NCBI GenBank assembly: GCA_025531455.1
Contig: JAMYHL010000038.1
Span: forward strand, 1 to 64,000
Length of the DNA stretch: 64,000 bases
Source: Apiotrichum sp. Y4204
Taxonomy: Eukaryota; Basidiomycota; Tremellomycetes; Trichosporonales; Trichosporonaceae
Direction: 5' to 3'
Position numbers and translations under genes: made by a program. Of the stretch, positions 22,308-34,660 are shown one piece after another. Position 1 is the stretch's first letter, and each line of letters starts with the position of its first letter. The notes below the pieces were generated by a model. It saw nothing but the letters and a program-made list of their open reading frames with translations, had not been told where the DNA came from and did no database searches.

Positions 22308-24394
22308 ATGGCGCAGTCCCTGCAGCACTTGTGAGTACTCTGATGAAGCAACCCATGCTGACATGCACAGCGGCCGTGGTGGTACGTACAATCGCACTCA
22401 CGACCCTTCCTTACCATTGCGCAACAAGAGCACCATGACTGACATTGTGCAGCCCTCCGGGTGGCCAAAAACTATACAAAGGGCTATAGCGACACGCAGG
22501 TGGGTGGGCCGCATACGCCGGCCAGCGGCGACACGGTGTCAAGTCGTCCGAAGCTCTCGTTGCTGACGCTTCGCCCAGACAAAGGTCCGCGATGCCACAT
22601 CGAACGATCCGTGGGGCCCTTCGGGCACCCAGATGAACGAGATTGCGCAGCTCACCTACCAACAGTGCGTCTCACTGTCACATTTCCTTGTTCAGGCCAC
22701 TAACTTCAACAGGGGTGACTTCGTGGAGATCATGGAGATGCTCGACAAGCGTTTGAACGACAAGGGCAAGAACTGGCGTCATGTGTTCAAGGTGTGTATA
22801 ATACCACATCGACTACAGTTTCGGGCAGAACGTTCCATTGCGCCAAAGGGAGATGTGACGACAAATGCACAAGGATGCGCCCATATGCGCCCCGATCCCG
22901 TTTGGTCGGACACCCCCGCCACTGTGCTCTGCGGCGCCTCCAGCCAATGCATCCCTCCGACATGTTCTTCACTCTTGTCTTGTTTGTGCTAACTCCTCCA
23001 GGCGCTTACGCTTCTCGACTACTGTCTACACGCCGGGAGTGAAAATGTTGTCATCTATTTCAAGGACAACCTGTACATTGTCAAGACTCTCAAGGAGTTT
23101 GTCTATGTCGACGACCAGGGCAAGGACGTCGGACATAATGTTCGCCAGAAGGCCAAGGACATCACTAACTTGCTCAACGACGAGGAGCGGCTACGTGCGG
23201 AGCGCCGCCAGCGCGGTGCCATGCGTGATCGCATGTTGGGGAACATTGCCGATTCCGGCCTGCGTGGCGAGGAAGACTATGGACGCCGCTCACCAGGCTC
23301 CTCCCGCCCGACCAACGGCCCCGGCCCCAGCGGTACCAGCGGCCGCAACCGTGACGAGGACGAAGATCTTCAGCGTGCCCTCCAGGCAAGCATGGACACG
23401 AACGCCGACGAAGCTCGCCGTCGCAACCAGGAGCTTCAGGAAGAAGACGAGCTCCAGAAGGCGATTCGTCTGAGTGAGGACGAAGAGGCGAAACGCAAGA
23501 GGGAGCAGGAGGAAGCCAACCAGCGTGCTCTGATGGATGACGGATTCCAGCTCCAGTCAAACAACCTCTATGCGCAGCAGCAGCAGCAGCAGCCGCAATA
23601 CACTGGTTTCCCTTTGGTCGACCTTTCCAACCCTCAGCCTCTTCAGCCACAGTTCACATCTTACAACGTGAGTGCTTGACGAGGCATCTTGGCTCATCTT
23701 ACAGCCTTTCTACGCCCAGATGCTTGCCCAGCAGCAGCAGCAACAACAGCAGGACGAGTACATGCGTCAGCAGATGATGCTCCAGCAGCAGCAGCAACAG
23801 CAACAGCAGCAACAGATGCTCCAGCAACAGCAGATGATGGCACAGCAGCAGCAGAGTCTCTTCCCCCAGCCAACAGGGTACGGTTCCAACAACCCCTTCG
23901 CCCCTCAGTCTGCGCAGACCTCACTCCTCGACCCCCAGCCCACAGCTACACAGTCGATGTTCAACCCCTCACTCCAGCCCTCTCAGCAGCAGCAGCAGCC
24001 TCAACCCTCTACATCTTCTTTCCCATCTCTCTCCCCGCCTCTCACCCCTACCCCCGCCGCCGCACCAAAGCCGGCATGGCAGCCACCGCAGCCTAAGAAG
24101 GATGACGGCGCGAATGCACACCTCGCCAACCTGCTCGGGCGCGGACGTGAGGACGGACTTGACACTTTCGGCAACGTTGGCAACTTGCGTGAGTATCCAA
24201 GAGCGCCGCTTCGTACACGACTTCATTGCAATGTGTTCGCTAACAAAACAGGTATCCCGACCGGTGCACCATTCCACACCTCGAACCGTATGGCAGTGCA
24301 GCAGACGGGCCTCGGTGCCAACAACCCGTTTGGCCAGATGCAGGGGCAGAACACGCAGCAGAAGCAAAATGAGCAACCATTCTTCTCGATTTAA
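22308..24394 (+). CDS. ENT1: Epsin (ENTH-domain endocytic adaptor)
   Basis: An endocytic adaptor that binds PtdIns(4,5)P2, ubiquitinated cargo and EH-domain proteins at clathrin sites. The gene starts with very small exons (22308-22330, then 11 nt at 22371-22381), so short-ORF methods miss the N-terminus. The joined ENTH domain reads GALRVAKNYTKGYSDTQ, then TKVRDATSNDPWGPSGTQ, the helix GDFVEIMEMLDKRL, and ALTLLDYCLHAGSENV. Two ubiquitin-interacting motifs follow (EDEDLQRALQASMD and DELQKAIRLSEDEE). A long Gln-rich region comes next, and then EH-binding NPF motifs (NNPFAPQ and NNPFGQ). A Pro/Ser-rich stretch lies before the last exons. Introns are visible at about 23669-23704 and 24187-24251. 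Which yeast paralogue (ENT1 or ENT2) it matches cannot be decided; the symbol is generic. Confidence 0.93.
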
Positions 24395-24930
24395 CCCATC
24401 TAGTCTTAGCCACGCTGTCTTCGGCGACTGTCCCTCGGTATGCGTTTCTGTCCCATCCTTCTGTTGTGAGAGTTCGGTAGAGTTACGATCATGCACGTGT
24501 TCCCGGATAGTTCCTGCTCATGCACTTACGACGCCGTGGGGCGTGCGACCTCTTCTCAGACCAGGAAACAGATTGAAGATACGAATGCTATTGCGCTCTT
24601 TGTGGCTTGTGAGCCGCATGGTATGAGCCATGTACCTATCTGTGGTGATCGACAGTTCGACAAGTGGCAGATGACGCGTTCATCAACCCGGCATATTGAC
24701 GGATCGATCGCAACACCTCCCATACGGGTCACCTTGTGGCAGAAGGTTCATCTTGTGACAAATGTCATGGGTGAAGCGTTCGAAGTGCAGATGCTCCTGG
24801 CGGAAGAGGTCTTTGACCATCACTCAGAATGGCCAAAACAGAGGCAACATCCAGCACTGAGTTTGAAAAACAATGCATCTAGTGAACAACGAAGTAGGGA
24901 TACAAGGGAGGGGGGTTGCTAATGAGTTTT
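24395..24930. other. Convergent intergenic region, no gene
   Basis: About 540 nt between the epsin and E2 stop codons. Short open frames are present but none is protein-like. It should hold both 3' untranslated regions. Confidence 0.5.
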
Positions 24931-26046
24931 TCAGCGGCGAAGCACCATGGCCGCAAGGAGAGCGACGAGCGTGCCGATGAGCACGTCGAGCCAGAGGGGT
25001 GAGGAACGACGTGTTGCCTGCTGCGTGAGGCCAACGGGGGCCATAGGCGCTGTGGGTGTCGCTCGTAGGCCAGTGGGAACTGGGGCGGGTGTTGGACCAG
25101 GTGGAGCAGCGCCTGCTGTCGGAACGGGACTTGAGACTGCTGGGGCTGGGGCCGGTGTTGGAGCTGGGACGATGTCCGGTGTTATAGCCTGAGGGGCAGT
25201 GACGACCGCAACTGGCGGAAGGGGTCGATCAACTGGAGCTGGTTGAGGAGGAGAAGCGGAACTAGGTTCGACAGGAGGTTCCACGGGTTGGGATGGCGCC
25301 GTTCCATCTGAAGCGCTGTTGGACTCCTGTTCACGAGGCAAACCATCCTTCGCGGTCTCCGTCGACTCCTTCTCTGCAGTTCCTGGCGTTTTGGGCTTCG
25401 GCGCCGGGTCAGGGAGGAGTGTAACATTGCTCTCCTGGCAAGTGGGACACGTCCACTCTCGCGAGCTGCGAGTTAGCATGTCACATATTCACAATTACAC
25501 TTACAGCTTTGCAAGACGCCGGCGCTCCTCCTTGGGGAGGTCGAGCGCGCCAATGGCGCTGAGCGCCTCCCCGTCCTGGGTCCAGAAGGAGCGCAGGCCG
25601 GTGATCGCCGTCCGCACACCCCACGCCGGCTGCCAGCTGCCTGCGTGGAAGCTCGTTAAGCCGTCGATACAGATCTTCTTGTTCAGTTCGAAGCGTCCGT
25701 TAGGTGTCATAAGAAGGATGTCGGGGGCCGACATTGGGTACGTCGATGGCAGGACAATGCGGAGGTGGTACAGGCCTGAAATTTAGTCATCATACATAAT
25801 GAGGCCCAGTCACTTACCACCCTCATAATCCGTTCCCGGAACGCCGCGTACAGTACAGTGCCACTCAAAAATGTCTGACTATTAGGTCAGTTGCCGTAGA
25901 TCATTTCAACCTACCTCGAGAGGCGCGGCCACAAAGCCATCCTCATCCGGGTTCGCGAGCTCGGCCGCCTCCTGCATGATCCGCTTCACCGCCCAATTGC
26001 GCATGTTAACCGGGCGACGGGACGACGATGCTGTGGAGGAGGCCAT
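24931..26046 (-). CDS. UBC6: Tail-anchored ubiquitin-conjugating enzyme E2, Ubc6/UBE2J type
   Basis: An E2 enzyme of the endoplasmic reticulum, expected to serve ER-associated degradation with Hrd1- or Doa10-type ligases. Four or more exons start at MASSTASSSRRPVNMRNWAV. They continue with EWHCTVRGVPGTDYEGG, LYHLRIVLPSTYPMSAPDIL, MTPNGRFELNKKICIDGLTS (active-site Cys in KKIC) and FHAGSWQPAWGVRTAI. TPNGRF in place of the canonical HPN context is the mark of the Ubc6/UBE2J group. A short WTCPTCQES segment, a Pro/Ala/Thr-rich linker of about 130 residues and a C-terminal membrane anchor (WLDVLIGTLVALLAAMVLRR) follow. The single anchor at the extreme end fits a tail-anchored protein. The long linker resembles UBE2J1 more than short yeast Ubc6. 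Confidence 0.9.
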
Positions 26047-27250
26047 GTTGGTGTCGCGTCGAGAAGATGAGGGTAGAAGGTGGTAATGAGCGCCGACCAG
26101 TAGAGATCGTCCTGCGGGCGGTTTCAGGTTCGTGTCAATTGAGAGGGTCGCCGAGGCGCTGCGTCAAGCCCAATGACAGATGGCAATTGGAAGAGGGGAA
26201 GGAATGCGAGTGAAATCGAAGAAGCGATTAGCGAAGCGCTGCAGGAAAGTGGCAATGTGAGAATGAAGAGTACAATAACAATTTTGTACGTGTTGACGTG
26301 TCGAGCCAAGTGATGATCGATTTGCAGCGGTGGGTTGAGGCGGTGATCGTCGTGAAACGGTGACAACATGGCTGGATTCGAAGACCTCGTTGGCCGCTGT
26401 GGCCTGTGGCCGCTGGGGGGGTGGGGTGCGCGGTCGCCACCAGACAGTCACTTGCGCATCTCGCATGAGTGCACAGCAACGAAGCTACGGAGATTAATAA
26501 ATGTCCGGAAAAATGTTTTTTACGTAAATTGACACAGACCGCCTGTCTGATTCCGCTGCAACTCCGCTCTGTTCCCGTTCTCTGTCGTGTGAGCTTGCTG
26601 CCTTGGCTTTTGCATGGCCTTGGCCTTGCATAGGCCCTATTTCTCCGGTGAGTGGCCTAGGTGGCCTAGTGGCCGACTTTTGGCCTGGGGGGATCGAGTT
26701 CAAACTGGCACCTGGGCAGGCACTGTTTGTTTCGGGCGCTACCTCCGCCTCTGTCCGGTCGCGCCCACCATCTGGATGGCCTCATTATCTCCTGGGGCTC
26801 TTGGGTAGGCTTTTTTTCGACAATCTCGCCATCGAGCAACTTGCTCCTCTTCATCAACACAATTGTGCATATCATCCCAATCTTACAGCTTGACGCCCAT
26901 CGAGTCGACAAAGTGACTAGTCCCGTCTCCTTGGATCACCCTGCGACATCCATCTGTCACCAGCCACGTCTCCGCCTATCCGCCGCTCCGCAGCCCTTCC
27001 GTTCATTACTTGTCATTTTGTCTTCCCTCCCTCCACCAGCCAAGTCGTCCGCCACACTCCGATCCACCGCCGATCAGTAATCAGATAACTGCTCGTCCAG
27101 TTCGGTCGTCCCATTCGGTCTCCTTCTCTGTGCTCTCTAGTCTCCTCCTCCTTGGTTGGCGGCGCACATCTAAGGACTCACTACTCGGCCCGGTCTCCAT
27201 CGGCCTCTCGGCGTCACCTCGCGAGTTCTCAGCTCCTCGCCTTGCCAACA
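26047..27250. promoter_or_regulatory. Divergent intergenic region between the E2 and HAP3 genes
   Basis: 1.2 kb between outward-facing genes. The HAP3 side (about 26900-27250) is strongly pyrimidine-rich on the coding strand, with CTCC/TCCTCC runs ending at GCCAACAATGGCC, a favourable start context. No coding sequence was recognised. Confidence 0.45.
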
Positions 27251-28153
27251 ATGGCCGAGCTCCAAAACATTGCGCCGCAGGGAGGTGCCGGGCTCTCCGC
27301 GCCCGCGCAGGGAGGCAACGCGGCGTTCACGGATGCGCAGGTCGACGAGTACCGCGAGCAGGACCGGTGGCTCCCAGTGCGTTTGATCGGTGTGGATGAT
27401 GCTCGACGCTTCAACCCATCCATCTATTTTCCCCAACTGTAATGCTAATGTACCAGATTGCCAATGTCTCGCGCATCATGAAGAACTCGCTCCCGACGAC
27501 AGCAAAGGTGTCAAAGGAGGCGAAGGAGTGTGTGCAGGAGTGTGTGTCCGAGTTTATTAGTTTCATCGTGAGTACAACCATTTCAGTAAAAGTACAGGGT
27601 GGAGCCAACCGAGACCGGATTGCGTGCCTGGCAACATGCCTGTCATGGATGGGGGTTGCTTCAGCAAGATCAGCAAGCTACATCGTAGGAGATGAGCTGC
27701 ACAAGCCGGAGTTTTGTCCTCGTCAAGGGGAGCCGCTACCGACAGATTCCTCCATCCCGACCTCCTGCCGCAACCAAGATTGCTCACCCCAATAGACATC
27801 CGAGGCGGCAGAAAAATGTCTGAACGAAAAACGCAAAACCATCAACGGCGAGGACATACTGACTTCGATGCGCTCACTCGGCTTCGACAACTATGAGGGC
27901 GTTCTGAAGGTGTACCTCGCAAAGTACCGAGAGGTGAGTTGCTGTGAGATGGACTGTCACTACGTCACCTGAAAGCTCTTGGCTTTCCCTCCTTCCTATT
28001 TCTTTACTGACTGCTCAGCACCAGATCACGCAGGCGCGTTTGAGGCAAAACCAGGGTGCAGCGGAGGAGGACGGCGACATGAAGCGGAGTGCGGACGACG
28101 ACGACGTGGCCGCACGGAAGAAGGCTCGTGGACCGAAGCGACGTGAAGAGTAG
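27251..28153 (+). CDS. HAP3: CCAAT-binding transcription factor subunit HAP3/NF-YB
   Basis: A histone-fold subunit of the trimeric CCAAT-binding complex (HAP2/3/5), which controls respiration, iron and redox genes in fungi. Four exons (27251-27376, 27457-27567, 27796-27933, 28019-28153) give about 169 residues with exact frame joins. The conserved core is complete: EQDRWLP then [57 protein letters not shown], and [20 protein letters not shown]. The C-terminus is short, Gln/Arg/Asp-rich and ends with a basic [12 protein letters not shown] likely to aid nuclear import. Intron 2 (228 nt) is several times longer than its neighbours. Confidence 0.95.
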
Positions 28154-28582
28154 GCACGCCCGTCGAGAGATCGCCAGAGCAGGCTCTGTGTATAGGGACT
28201 ACTGCTTCGTCCGTGCAGTGTCCAGTGGATTGCCGAGCTACAAAGAGTGGATCCGGGTGCGAGGTGCCCTAGTCCGTTCACTGGAAGCTAGCAGAGCGAG
28301 CATCGCTTGTTGGATGGAGACTAGCTCCGTCTGGTGGGAAAGAACACGATGGTAGTGCGCGCGCGGAGCCGAATGGTACATTGCCATTATTGTTCCACGG
28401 CTGCACATGGGGCACCCGGCCACAAAATCGCCCGTAATTATAGAATGCCGGGATGCAATACTGTATCCACTGTAACCACTCAGAAAACATTGTGCAGAAC
28501 GGACGATGCAAGATTATGAGGATAGTGGCTAATCATGTGTCTAGGAATCTTCCTTCTTCTTCTCTTCTCACGACTCACTCCG
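28154..28582. other. Convergent intergenic region, no gene
   Basis: The 430 nt between the HAP3 and LTN1 stop codons contain no protein-like frame, only expected 3' untranslated sequence. Confidence 0.5.
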
Positions 28583-31500
28583 TTAGAACAGGCTGCGACA
28601 CATAGGACAGCTGCTCGAGTGGCTCGAGTTGAACCACTTGAACAGACAACTCGCGTGGAACCGGTTCTTGCAGGTCCGGCAGGGCTTGGTCGGCAGGCTG
28701 CGGTCCGTGACCGAAATGATGGAGTAGCAGATGGCGCACTCGACGACACCCTCGAAGTGGAGCACGACGTTCTTCTTGAAGACGGTGAGGGCCTCGAGAA
28801 TGAGGCCGTTCCGGCTCGTGATGGTCTGCTGGACACTCATCAACCATCCACGCCACTTGTTCTCGGGCACGCCGACACGGCGGAGGTCGCGAACGTCCAC
28901 AGCCTTAAGGGGGAATTCGGCAGGGAGGCGAATACCGATCTCCATGGGCTGCTCGTCGACGACGTACGACGCAATGGCTTCGGCGGCTCCGGCACCCGCG
29001 ATAGTGGCACCACCGCCCTGGGCGATGCGTACGTTGAGACCTTCCTCTGTGAGCGCTGCCATCGCTTTGGGTTCGCGGAGGGCGCTGAACTCATGCTGGA
29101 TTATGACGGGCGAGTAGTGCCGAGACACAAACGCAAGGAGCGAGAGGCTCAGTTGCCGGTCCTTCAGCGACTCGTAGTAAGTGCGCATGGCGGAAGGGAT
29201 GGTGACCAGCGCACGGTACAGAAGGTGCGAGCCCAAGGGCACGAGGTCAGGTAAGCTCTCAGGCATGAGATCGTCACAGTAGAACTCGTCGACGGCATAA
29301 TGGCTAGCGGGGAAATTCCACGCGCCGACTTCGCTAACCCCAAGCATGGCGAACAGGAATGGAAGCAGCGCCTCCTCAAGCAGTCGCGACGAGTTCAACT
29401 GGTCGAGGTATGCCCAGCGAAGCGTCCGGGACTGAGATTAGCGAAGAAACAATGTGAAAACCTACAGCGTCGTCAAAGTGGTCCATGACCGCCATCCATG
29501 CAAGGAGCTGTGCCTCGACGACCTGAACGGGCGGGTCCTCCTCTGCTTGCCAGTCAACATCACGACCAGATTCGAGGATCTCGACAAGCTCGGCAGGGAG
29601 GTTGATCTCCGTTGGAGGTGTGTTGGGCTCGTCCGCAACTGCGGCTTCCACCTCGAGCACCAGCGCCAGGGTGCGGCTCTTGATCACTTGCGAGAGGAGG
29701 CGGTACGCCGTGCTCTGGACTAAAGCCGACGAGGAGAGGCGCAGCAATGCACACAGCTCGGCGAAACCCGCTGCCGCCATGACATTTTCGCTGGCATCCG
29801 TGAGAAGGTCCAGAATCGTCGTGTGGATGAGCTGGAGAGGCTCCGAGTCGGCGTCACGCGCCTGCAGGAAGAGGGTAACGACCAAAGAGAGATGTTCGTC
29901 CTTCTGTACCCACAGGGCACGTAGCGCCTTATTGGATCGACACAAATCGCGCACCTCCCGCAGTAGACACAAAGCGGCGTACAGCAGCGGATAGCTTTCC
30001 GGGTCGTCAAGGGATGTCGATCCAAGGGCACCCGATATCAGGTCGAAGATGGCGTCCCAATGCGCGCCAGATAGATCCTGCACAATAGGCGCAAGCGCAG
30101 TATACAGCTCGGCTACACGCACGTCGATCTCATCAGCCAGATCTGCGGCCGCTTCATCTTCAGATGTCAACCAGCCGCCAACGTGACGCAGTGCGAAAAC
30201 GGCACGCTGTTGAGGAATGAACAGCGATGCAGAGTCGGTGGGAGGTGCCGAGGCCACAAGTAGCCTCAGTGCGGGGAGACCCTTGTCATTCGCGGCACGG
30301 ACAGATACACCCGTAAGGGCGTTGGCAAGACGATTCTGTGCCGTGGCAAACGCCTTTGCGTCAAGCATAAATGGCTTGATTGCAAGAATGACCGCGAGGG
30401 CAATGTCAGGCACTGTTTTGTCAGTCCTGCTCATGAAATCAGGAGATAAGACATACGTTTCTCGCTCATGGCCATGGCATAGTTGAGCCACACCTCGCCC
30501 TCCGCCACACCGGCCCCACATTTGCTGAGATGGCGGGAGAGAACATCGCGGAACGCGCGAGGAGCCACATCGCTTGTCTGTGTTACAACGTCCGCGCGGA
30601 TGTCAGACAACAGCCGCTGAAGGTAATCGGCATTCGGCGACGACTCGCCGGCACGCAATTGATCGACAGTCTCCTTGTGCCATGCGAGCGGCGCCTCGTC
30701 GACAAGTGAGAGCGAGAATGACAGCGCGACCTCGGCGAGACGTACAACTTGCTCGAGATGCGTGGTCAATGTCTCGCGGTTGTACAACCCGCGAGACGCA
30801 CCGGGGATTGCGGCCCCATCCTGCGCCAACAGCATGGCAGCGAGCGCAACATGCAGTAGCGTAGGGAACGACTGAACGAGACTTTTGTCCGCACGGAGGA
30901 GAACGAGAGCGGCCTCAGCATACCTCGCTGCCCTTGAACGGCCCTCCGAGTCGAATGCAGAAGGCCGGGAATCCGGTTCCTCTGCATCAGTGACACAGGG
31001 TACGAGAGCGTCGATAACAGGCAAGGTCGGGTGAGGCGGCTGAGACGTGTGCCGTCCGAGATGCTCCAGCAATTCGGGAGAGGGCGGAAGGAGCGTTTCC
31101 GCGACATTTGCAGGTGTGGCCGACGTTCCCAGCTCAGTTGCCAACGCAACATCCACAAGAGTTTCAGGCTCCGCACGGCAAGAAACGCGTCCAAGCAACT
31201 CAGCCAATGAGCGAGAGATAGCGGATAAGAGTTTGGCCTTCTCTTCCGAGGAAATCTTCGCAGTGGCTTCCCAAATCTTCGTCGCAGAAGCTGGAGGCAC
31301 AAACTCATGTTCAATGCGAGGGAGGAGCACCACCAGGTGATGAGTCGCAACTATACCCTGAACATGCTCATCGGACGCAATGAGGGCAGACATATTGTCC
31401 TCCGCATATGCAGCGAGAATGGAGAGCGCTGACGAGGGCAAGGCAGCGTCAACTCCACCCGTGAGAAGACCATCGACCGCGTCGTGGACCACATCGCACA

Positions 31501-34126
31501 CCGGCGTAAGGATGGAATTGCGCGCTTCGGTCGATAGCCAGTCCTTGGAGACAATAGCTTTAGATGCAATGGCAAGTCCTGTCGGGTTGTCGTCCGAGAG
31601 CGCCGCTCGAGATGCTGTCACACCAATGCTGTCGAGACTGCCCTCGCCGAATAGTCCGGAGGCATTTGAGTCGATCATACCTTGGGCCAAAGAGAAGCGG
31701 GCGCCTTGCTCCTCCCCTCCCTCGACGTATGTCCACAAGGCAGCGAGAAGAGCACTCTTCTCGCTCTGACTCGAGACAGTAGCGACAGCATCGAGTAGGG
31801 CGGCAGTAACAGATGGGGACAGGCTGGAGACAATGTCCATTAAATGGGCTTGGAGACTCTGCGACAGAACATCCACACGCTCGGGGGGGAACAGGTCCGG
31901 ACGCGCACGAAGGATACCGATCAAGGCCTGAGACTCAGTGGTAGCATCGGCCTTGCTACCCTCTGATAGATGCTGGAAAAGGCGCTCGATGCAGCTATCA
32001 GCGACCTTGACGATGGTGGCGTCGATTGCTGGCTCGATTGAGGTGCTTCCGGTCCGGACTGCGGATAGGGCGTTGAGCGCACGGGGAAGGAAGGAGGCCT
32101 TGCCATCGACGCACGCAGCGAGCGTGGTGCGGTCAATCTCGGCCATGAGAGCCGAGCTGAGATCACTGGAGAGAGCCACAATACGAGTCACGCCAGTCGC
32201 GTAAAGGTCGGCTTCAGTCTCAACGGGAGCAGCTCCACGACGGCCACCCTTGGCACCATGCACAATCACACCATCGACCCAGGCGCGCGCACCAAGTTGT
32301 TCCTTGACCAGCCAAGCCGCCACTTCCTTGTCACCGCTGGCGTGAGCCTTCTCCGTGAGATACGTTGTCATCTCGATCGCCGCTTTAAAAAACACCTGGA
32401 ATGCAGATGACTGGCCACCGAGCGCCGAGGTGGACAGGAGCCGAGCATCGACAGGCGACCAAAGATGAGAAAAGAGGTTCTGGAGTGGCAGAGACGGAGG
32501 TGATGTGAGGGGAAGAAAGGTAGACGGAAGAGTGGAGATGACAACAACCAGGAAGGGATAGGTGAGGTGGGGGACCGATGGACAGATGGTCGAGATGAAG
32601 TCCAGGAAGGTGTTGAAGGCCTTTGATGTGAAAGCCTGGGCTGGAGTTGCAGTTCCACTGCTTGGGCGACTAGGACTCTTGGTCTGGTCATCGTCGTCCT
32701 CATCGGAGCTATCGTCCTCATCATCGTCATCATCGTCGTCGTCGCCTTCGTCATCATCATTACCCCCATTGCCAACTGCCGCGGCGAGCGACCACGACTG
32801 AGGGTACTTGACAAGGAACTTCACAATTGCACGACCGGCGGACTCCCAGACTGCAGCAGACTGTTCAGCCCAGCAATTTCCGAGAACCGTTGCGGACAGA
32901 AGTTGAAGCTGTCCTGGCGCCTCCAGCTCTGCAGGGTAGGCCTCCACGAAGGTCATCAACAAAGCGTACGCGGCTCGACGGACTGGCGGCTCTTGGCCGA
33001 TGGGCACCAGGTCGGTTAAATGGGATGTCGTCCCCAGTGCACTCCACAGCACCGGGTTACAGAGCAGTTGTGCGAGACCTTCTGGTAACGGGATTCCAGC
33101 TGCTGCAAGTTTGGAGAGTAGCCACGAGAGACCGACAAGACCTCCAACGCGGTATCGCACAGATCGTTCCTCGGCGACCTCAGGAGAGTCCTCCACTGGC
33201 GGGGTGAGAGTAGGGATGGGAGTCACAGGCTTTCCCTTGGCACCCTTACCCTTTGCCGGCTCCTTCGTCTTCTGGGGGTTAAACGCCGACTGGACAGGTG
33301 GTGGGTGAATGTCCCGATGGAGCGTGTCGGGATCCAGAATGCTGAGTGACAGATATTCGGCAAGGTCAGGTAGCAGTGGTACGATATCCAAGCGTTTCGT
33401 GTAAGGCGTCGCGTCGTCCGTATCTTCGGTAGCCGGTACAGGTCCAAAGGAGATGAGTTCCTCCCACATCTTGAAAGCAGTCGCTGCTCCTCTTCGCCCG
33501 TCCTCAAGGGATGCGACCAGCAGGGAGCCAAGAATGTCTCGACCTTGAGTTCCGGGGAGATACGATTGAGATATCGAGTCGAGGACCACTCCGCGAAGAG
33601 CTGGACAGCTGCACATTTCGGTCTGGAGTTGCAGGGCCTGCGTGCGATGGGACGGGGACTGGAGTAGAGAGGCGAGGTTGTGGAGCCATACTGGGATTGC
33701 CGCTTCCATAGCGACCACAGCGAGGTCGCGTTGGATTTCCTCGTCCTCCGAGGTCGGACTCCGTAGAAGTGGAGTCACGTACTGCTCCTTGAGCTCGTCA
33801 AGGCCTTTTCTGCGGGTAACATCGTCCTTCTTCCCGAGTCGGCGAAGCACAACGACCAGATCCGCTGGTAGCGTGCGAGCGAGGCCTTGACCGTCGAGAG
33901 GGTCGGGGATAGGTGGTGCAGGTGGCTTGGGCGGAGGGATGTACTGTTTGATCTTGGGGAGCGCTTTGCGCTGCGCTTTAGAAAGCTTCTTCTGCCCGCG
34001 CTGCGGCTTTCGACCCTGTTGCTGGGCTGCTGGGTCGGCGTCCTCTTCGCCTTTGCCCGCCTTGCGCGCATGTTTCTTGCGCGTCGCTGTAGACGCCGAC
34101 GACTTGGTTCCCTTCATCCGCGGCAT
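28583..34126 (-). CDS. LTN1: E3 ubiquitin ligase listerin (LTN1)
   Basis: The ligase of the ribosome-associated quality-control complex. It ubiquitinates stalled nascent chains on 60S subunits together with Rqc2/NEMF, Rqc1 and Cdc48. Three exons (30457-34126, 29466-30412, 28583-29398; introns 44 and 67 nt) give about 1810 residues, in the usual 1500-1800 range. The N-terminus is basic (MPRMKGTKSSASTATRKKHA) and leads into the conserved LRRLGKKDDVTRRKGLDELK segment. A long HEAT/ARM-like helical body follows, with one acidic loop of about 30 Asp/Glu residues near 32690-32760. The C-terminus is a complete RING finger (CAICYSIISVTD, C-x2-C, FHASCLFKWF, CPMC) ending at MCRSLF, as in all listerins. 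An in-frame GTG at 34225 is disregarded in favour of the ATG at 34126. Confidence 0.95.
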
Positions 34127-34660
34127 GGTGGCGGAGAAACTCGTGTGAAATAAGAAATGCGAGGTTGCTGTTGTGTTATCTGAGCAGTTGGAATGGGTTG
34201 GTTGTCTTGTTGAGATGAGATCCACCGCTCGAGGTATCGTTTGATAGGTCGATGATGACCGAATCGAAAGCCCGAGAAACGACGCACGACCAGCATGCCA
34301 GCATCATTGCAGCATGCAGCTGCTTTCATTTGTGACGTGAGTTGTCATTTGAGTGGTGACGGACGGATGACGGAATCAAAGCGCCACGCGATCTGGGAGC
34401 TCGGATCCGACGCGTGCCCAGCCCAGAGACTGCCAGACTTCCAGACGCGCGATAATGCAGGAGTGCATAGCACATAGCGCGCGTACCTCCACCGGCCCAG
34501 TCCACTCAGCCGGTTGTTTGGGTGGATGGATCCATGCGATCGGACCCAGGAGGGTCAGAGCAAGTTGCAGAGATTTTCTTTCCCCTTCTCTTCACCATTT
34601 TCCTCGTCACGATTCGTACAGCTACATTCTCCTTCAGCATCAAGAAGGAGCATATGGAGG
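34127..34660. promoter_or_regulatory. Divergent intergenic region between LTN1 and the DUF1917-like gene
   Basis: About 530 nt between outward-facing starts. A pyrimidine-rich leader (TTTTCTTTCCCCTTCTCTTC, about 34572-34600) lies just before the plus-strand gene. No other feature was recognised. Confidence 0.45.

Noticed and set aside
32690..32765. GAC/ATC trinucleotide-rich run that looked like a microsatellite
   Set aside because: It encodes the acidic Asp/Glu loop of LTN1 and stays in frame, so it is listed under that gene.
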